A stretch of 64,000 nucleotides of DNA, from assembly GCA_900473795.1 (NCBI GenBank), contig UCMT01000018.1, positions 1 to 64,000 of the forward strand, written 5' to 3'. Within the stretch, counting starts at the first letter, position 1. Each line of letters opens with the position of its first letter. Of the stretch, positions 60,296 to 64,000 are shown piece by piece. The notes beneath the pieces are model-generated. The model did no database searches and was not told the DNA's origin. It saw nothing but the letters and a program-made list of their open reading frames with translations. Made by a program: the position numbers and the translations under genes. Source of the stretch: Hyphomicrobiales bacterium (GTDB lineage: Bacteria; Pseudomonadota; Alphaproteobacteria; Rhizobiales; Rhizobiaceae).

Positions 60296-61438
60296 ATGAA
60301 GACGCTGACGATCGCGCTGCTGGCGCTCACGGGCCTCATCGGGCTTGCTGCCGAACCGGCCATGGCCGAGAAAACCGTCATCACCGACGTAACCGGCCGC
60401 AGGGTGGAGCTCGATCTGCCGGCAAAGCGGGTTCTCCTTGGCGAGGCCCGGCAGGTCCATGTGATCGCGGCGCTGAAAGGCGACAAGACCTTCGAAACGA
60501 TCGTCGGCTGGCGTGACGACCTGGTGAAGAAGGACGCGGACACCTATGTCAGCTATCGCGACCGCTTTCCCGACATCGAGAAACTGCCGCGTTTCGGCTA
60601 TGTCGGCAACGGCACTTTTGATCTGGAAGCCGCGATCGCGCTCAAGCCGGATGTCCTGACGCTCAATCTGGAATCCGTGAAGGCGGCCGAGGAGGCGTCG
60701 CTCGTCGAGAAGGCGGAAGCCGCCGGTATCGCCGTTGTCTATCTCGATTTCCGCGTCGATCCGGAAAAGAATACCGAAAACAGCATCGCGCTGCTCGGCG
60801 AGATTTTCGGTGCCGAGGAGAAAGCCAAGGAACTGACCGACTATCGCCGCGCGCAGATTGCCCGGGTGACGGACCGGCTGGCCGTGGCAAAGCCCGCCTT
60901 TGCGAAGGTGTTCATCGAACGCTCGCCGGGCATTTCCGGCGATGTCGCCTGCTGCCGGACGTTTGGTCCGGTCAATTTCGGCCGGATGGTCGAGCTTGGA
61001 GGGGGGCACAATATCGGTTCCGACGTGATCACGGGTACATTCGGCGATTTCAATCCGGAACAGCTCGTCGTGGCCAATCCGGACCATGTCATCGTGACCG
61101 GGGCCAACTGGGCGGCGGAGTCCGACATCAACCAGTTCGTCAATGTCGGACCGGGGGCCGATCCGAGGGCGGCGCGCGAGAGGCTCGCCGATCTGATGCA
61201 ACGGCCCGCTTTTCCGGGCCTGAAGGCGGTGAAGCAGGGTCAGGTCCACGCCGTCTGGCACCAGTTCTACGGCAACCCTTATGACTTCGTCGCGATCCAG
61301 CAATTCGCCAAGTGGTTCCATCCGGCGCTTTTCGCGGACCTCGACGCGGAGGAAACCTTCAGGGATTTCCATGAGAAGTTCCTGCCGGTGGCCTATCGCA
61401 CGGGCTATTTCGTCTCTCTTGAAGCGGGAGACATGTGA
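60296..61438 (+). CDS. Metal-chelate ABC transporter substrate-binding protein 2 (FecB/BtuF type)
   Basis: This 380-residue periplasmic protein is a clear paralogue of the preceding one. It has a signal peptide (KTLTIALLALTGLIGLAAEPAMA), VITDVTGRRVELDLPAKRVLLGEARQ, ALKPDVLTLNLESVKAAEEASL, GDVACCRTFGPVNFGRMVELGGGHNIG and KQGQVHAVWHQFYGNPYDFVAIQQFAKWFHP. The Cys-Cys pair is kept. AAGGACC precedes the ATG. It suggests that one permease/ATPase pair serves two ligands or two forms of one ligand. Confidence 0.88.
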   Translation: MKTLTIALLALTGLIGLAAEPAMAEKTVITDVTGRRVELDLPAKRVLLGEARQVHVIAALKGDKTFETIVGWRDDLVKKDADTYVSYRDRFPDIEKLPRFGYVGNGTFDLEAAIALKPDVLTLNLESVKAAEEASLVEKAEAAGIAVVYLDFRVDPEKNTENSIALLGEIFGAEEKAKELTDYRRAQIARVTDRLAVAKPAFAKVFIERSPGISGDVACCRTFGPVNFGRMVELGGGHNIGSDVITGTFGDFNPEQLVVANPDHVIVTGANWAAESDINQFVNVGPGADPRAARERLADLMQRPAFPGLKAVKQGQVHAVWHQFYGNPYDFVAIQQFAKWFHPALFADLDAEETFRDFHEKFLPVAYRTGYFVSLEAGDM

Positions 61439-62505
61439 TGACCTTGGCCATGGCGCAGCCCATTGAAGATGCTGGCGGCGGACGCTACCGCGCCCTTGCC
61501 TTCCGCCGGATTGTCCTGATCCTGTGTCTTGTCGCGGCGCTGTTCCTCAGCGTCGCAGTCGACATGGCGCTCGGGCCGGCAAATTACACGCTTTCGGATG
61601 TTCTGAAGGCATTGTTTCAGCCAGCATCGGTCGATGACCAGTTGCGTGTCGTCATCTGGGATATCCGCATGCCGATCGCGCTGATGGCGGTCACGGTCGG
61701 CGCGTCGCTTTCGGTCGCCGGCGCGCAGATGCAGACGATCCTCGCCAATCCCCTGGCGAGCCCGTTCACGCTCGGCATCTCCGCCGCCGCGAGTTTCGGC
61801 GCGGCGCTGGGGCTTGTCGGGGGAGTAGCGATCTTCCCGGTCGCCGTCCACTACATGGTGCCGATCAACGCCTTCCTGATGGCGATGGTCGCCGCCCTGT
61901 TCATCCATTTCGCCTCGACCATGCGTGGCGTCACCGTCGAGACCATCGTGCTTCTCGGCATCGCACTCGTCTTCACCTTCAACGCGCTGCTCTCGCTGCT
62001 TGAATATCTCGCCTCGGAGCAGGCTCTGGCCGCGGTCGTCTTCTGGACCATGGGCAGTCTCACCAAGGCGACCTGGGTCAAGGTCTGGGTGACCGGGGCC
62101 ATCCTCGTCTTCGCCGTTCCGCTGTTTGCCCGCCGCGCCTGGGCGCTGACGGCGCTGCGGCTCGGCGATGACAAGGCGGCGAGCTTCGGCATCAATGTGC
62201 GCGCCCTTCGCCTGGAAACGATGCTGCTGGTCAGCCTTCTCGCCGCAATCCCGGTTTCCTTCGTCGGCACCATCGGGTTTGTCGGCCTGGTTGGACCGCA
62301 TATTGCGCGCATGCTGGTCGGCGAGGATCAGCGCTTCTTCCTTCCGGCCTCGCTCGTCTGTGGCGCGCTGCTGTTGTCCGCGACCTCGGTCGTCTCGAAG
62401 ACGATCATTCCCGGCGCCATTCTGCCGATCGGCGTCATCACCGCGCTCGTGGGTGTTCCCTTCTTCTTCGTGCTCATCTTCAGTAATCGGAGGCGGTCAT
62501 GGTAA
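61438..62505 (+). CDS. Metal-chelate ABC transporter permease (FecCD family)
   Basis: This 355-residue inner-membrane protein has about ten helices and the FecCD blocks IRMPIALMAVTVGASLSVAGAQMQTILANPLASPFTLGISAAASFGAALGL (about residues 75-125) and GTIGFVGLVGPHIARMLVGEDQRFFLPASLVCGALLL (about 278-314). The start overlaps the previous stop (GTGATG); ATG 61438 and GTG 61435 are both possible. Confidence 0.92.
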   Translation: MTLAMAQPIEDAGGGRYRALAFRRIVLILCLVAALFLSVAVDMALGPANYTLSDVLKALFQPASVDDQLRVVIWDIRMPIALMAVTVGASLSVAGAQMQTILANPLASPFTLGISAAASFGAALGLVGGVAIFPVAVHYMVPINAFLMAMVAALFIHFASTMRGVTVETIVLLGIALVFTFNALLSLLEYLASEQALAAVVFWTMGSLTKATWVKVWVTGAILVFAVPLFARRAWALTALRLGDDKAASFGINVRALRLETMLLVSLLAAIPVSFVGTIGFVGLVGPHIARMLVGEDQRFFLPASLVCGALLLSATSVVSKTIIPGAILPIGVITALVGVPFFFVLIFSNRRRSW

Positions 62506-63254
62506 GTCTGGCACTCAAGGGGCTTGGCGCCAAATACGGCAAACATGTCGTCCTGTCCGGCGTTGATACCGATGTGCTGGTCGGCGGCGCGATCACCGCC
62601 GTGATCGGTCCCAATGCGGCGGGCAAATCGACGCTTTTCAAGCGCATTGCCGGCCTCACCTCCGGCCCGGGCACCGTCTATCTCAGCGATACCGAGAAGG
62701 GGCCGGAAACGATCTGCTACATGCCGCAGGATACCGGCGCCAATGCGGTCCTGACGGTCTATGAATCGGTGCTGCTGGCAGCCAAGCAGGGTTCCGGCTG
62801 GAAAGTTCACGACCGCGATCTCGCGGATATCGATCAGGTCCTGCAGGCACTGAGGATCGACGATCTCGCCTTTCGCGGTCTTGGCGAGCTCTCCGGCGGC
62901 CAGCGCCAACTGGCGTCGATTGCCCAGGCGCTCGTCCGCAAGCCGGAGATTCTCCTGATGGATGAGCCGACCTCGGCTCTCGATCTGTTTCGCCAGATCG
63001 AGGTACTGGGTTTCATGAAGGCACTGGCAGCCCGTTCGGGCATGGCGGTGCTGATTGCGCTGCACGATCTTAATCATGCGCTTCGTTATTGCGCCAACAC
63101 CATCGTCATTGCCGACGGCAAAATGGCCGCCAGCGGCCCGACGGCCGATGTCATAACGCAGGCGATGCTGCGCGACATTTACCGGGTCGAGGCGCGGCTC
63201 GAAGCCTGTTCGCAGGGGAAACCGCTGGTGATCGTCGACAGCTCCATCGTTTGA
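62499..63254 (+). CDS. Metal-chelate ABC transporter ATP-binding protein (FecE/FhuC type)
   Basis: This is a 251-residue ATPase: Walker A GPNAAGKST near residues 38-46, FRGLGELSGGQRQLASIAQAL (signature near 129-136) and Walker [21 protein letters not shown]. It overlaps the permease gene by 7 bp. The Walker A loop has Ala-Ala where Gly-Ala/Gly-Cys is usual, a tolerated variant. Confidence 0.93.
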   Translation: MVSLALKGLGAKYGKHVVLSGVDTDVLVGGAITAVIGPNAAGKSTLFKRIAGLTSGPGTVYLSDTEKGPETICYMPQDTGANAVLTVYESVLLAAKQGSGWKVHDRDLADIDQVLQALRIDDLAFRGLGELSGGQRQLASIAQALVRKPEILLMDEPTSALDLFRQIEVLGFMKALAARSGMAVLIALHDLNHALRYCANTIVIADGKMAASGPTADVITQAMLRDIYRVEARLEACSQGKPLVIVDSSIV

Positions 63255-63364
63255 TCGCAACGTGAAGGCGGTCGCCGCCCAACCACAGTGTCTGTCGGCG
63301 CCTTCGGCGCCGATCGTGTTTCCGGCGGCAATTTCGCAAGTCATACGCTGCTTGCAAAGGCGAG

Positions 63365-63417
63365 TTGACGAGCGCGCGATTTTGCCTCTACAATTAAGTC
63401 AAGGTATTTGACTTAAT
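63365..63417 (+). promoter_or_regulatory. Promoter with a perfect palindromic operator before the GNAT gene
   Basis: TTGACG (63365-63370) and TACAAT (63389-63394) stand 18 bp apart as a good sigma-70-type pair. Directly on and behind the -10 lies a 25-bp palindrome (63393-63417) with 10-bp arms ATTAAGTCAA and TTGACTTAAT around GGTAT. A repressor, of MarR type by its form, would block this promoter. No regulator gene is seen in the window end. Confidence 0.62.
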
Positions 63418-63440
63418 GCAGCCCTCGATCATCCGAAGCA

Positions 63441-63980
63441 ATGGATGGCTTGGCAACCATCGAACAGCCACGGTCACCTGATTCCCAACCGCACGGGTTC
63501 AATATGGATTATCTGGTCAATCTTTCCTTGGTTAAACCCGTTCCCGGTCTCGACGCGCGAATGGAAAAAGCGGGTGTGACGATCCGGCGGGCGCTTGCAC
63601 CGGAGCTTGAGCTGGTGACGGGCTGGGTGCGGGAAAAGTTTGGCTCCGGCTGGGCGAGCGAGACTACGGTCGCCTTGGCCCGGCAGCCGCCGACCTGTTT
63701 TCTTGCGACGCGGGCGGAAAAACTCATCGGCTTTGCCTGCCACGAATCGATCGCCCGCGACTTTTTCGGGCCGACCGGCGTTGACGAGGCGGCGCGCGGC
63801 GAGGGCATCGGCCACGCGCTGCTGCTCGCCTGTTTGCTGGATTTGAAGACCATGGGCTACGGCTACGCCATTATCGGCGATGTCGGCCCATCGGCGTTCT
63901 ACGAGCGCACGGTCGGTGCCACGCCGATCCCCAATTCGACCCCCGGCGTCTATGCCGGGCTGCTCAAAAGCGCCGACTGA
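63441..63980 (+). CDS. GNAT-family N-acetyltransferase
   Basis: This 179-residue cytosolic enzyme has GVTIRRALAPELELVTGWVREKFGSGWASE near residues 45-74, FLATRAEKLIGFACHE near 86-101, the acetyl-CoA loop GVDEAARGEGIGHALLLACL near 113-132 and a C-terminal GDVGPSAFYERTVGATPIPNS. The start is uncertain: ATG 63441 or ATG 63504 (MDYLVNL), neither with a strong ribosome site. The promoter and operator upstream suggest induction by an unknown compound. Confidence 0.85.
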   Translation: MDGLATIEQPRSPDSQPHGFNMDYLVNLSLVKPVPGLDARMEKAGVTIRRALAPELELVTGWVREKFGSGWASETTVALARQPPTCFLATRAEKLIGFACHESIARDFFGPTGVDEAARGEGIGHALLLACLLDLKTMGYGYAIIGDVGPSAFYERTVGATPIPNSTPGVYAGLLKSAD

Positions 63981-64000
63981 CCCTTTCTCCGGAGCAAAGA

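Noticed and set aside
59045-61372. A 775-codon minus-strand open frame across both metal-chelate binding-protein genes
   Set aside because: It is the antisense of two well-supported plus-strand genes with signal peptides and known domains. High-GC codon use keeps the opposite strand free of stops. It has no ribosome site and no recognisable domain.
1-64000. tRNA, rRNA, CRISPR arrays, prophage or complete insertion sequences
   Set aside because: I looked for repeat-spacer patterns, phage gene sets and intact transposases, and saw none. Short tRNA-like structures cannot be fully excluded by eye.

Overview
The window looks like a chromosome or large-replicon segment of a high-GC alphaproteobacterium, most likely a member of the Rhizobiales (Rhizobiaceae). 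The reasons are the dense, ATGA-overlapping operons, the many ABC uptake systems, a Tad/Flp pilus locus of rhizobial layout and a CtrA-type site in front of the pilin gene. No rRNA, tRNA, CRISPR array or intact insertion sequence was seen. The whole window reads as accessory catabolic and surface-structure gene content.

Region 1 (about 0.37-18.2 kb) is a lignin-aromatic O-demethylation island. It has a tetrahydrofolate-dependent O-demethylase of the LigM/DesA type, a MetF-like protein, two TetR regulators, two DoxX proteins, a zinc alcohol dehydrogenase, a [2Fe-2S] ferredoxin, a ferredoxin reductase, a cupin, a LigK/GalC-like aldolase, a substrate-binding-protein-like protein without a signal peptide, a LigJ-like 4-oxalomesaconate hydratase, a cytochrome P450 resembling the guaiacol O-demethylase GcoA (CYP255), and a complete Liv-type ABC importer. 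Three intergenic regions share one promoter/operator design, TTGACA-N17-ATAC-N6-GTAT. It precedes the doxX-tetR, the aldolase-ferredoxin and the liv transcription units. The P450 operon uses the same palindrome from the other strand with a 16-bp spacer. This makes the island look like one regulon. Two transposase remnants near 4 kb break it.

Region 2 (18.2-19.5 kb) is a decayed spacer with one small conserved-looking gene and a frameshifted LysR fragment. Region 3 (19.5-31.3 kb) is a sugar or polyol catabolic cluster: a SorC regulator, an FGGY kinase, a split transketolase, a ribose-type ABC importer, two short-chain dehydrogenases, and a LysR gene divergent from a second RraA-family aldolase. 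Three copies of a GAAT-WWWW-ATTC-like element (one of them weak) lie next to the SorC-linked promoters.

Region 4 (31.6-42.7 kb) is a lactam or amino-acid module. Biotin carrier, biotin carboxylase, a carrier-like protein lacking the biotinyl lysine, PxpB, PxpC and PxpA are followed by an aminotransferase. A LysR regulator, a short-chain dehydrogenase and a polar amino-acid ABC importer come next. The arrangement resembles a urea carboxylase split into subunits and coupled to 5-oxoprolinase-type proteins.

Region 5 (42.8-57.5 kb) is a Tad pilus locus (cpaA, flp, cpaB, cpaC, a small lipoprotein, tadG, two tadE-like genes, cpaE, cpaF, tadB, tadC, tadD). It carries three less usual members: an L,D-transpeptidase between cpaE and cpaF, an AAA-type ATPase after tadC, and a membrane-anchored coiled-coil protein. 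Region 6 (58.1-64 kb) holds a SAM methyltransferase divergent from a metal-chelate ABC importer with two tandem binding proteins, and a GNAT acetyltransferase behind a promoter with a perfect palindromic operator. All family assignments are from reading the protein sequences and remembered family features, not from database searches.
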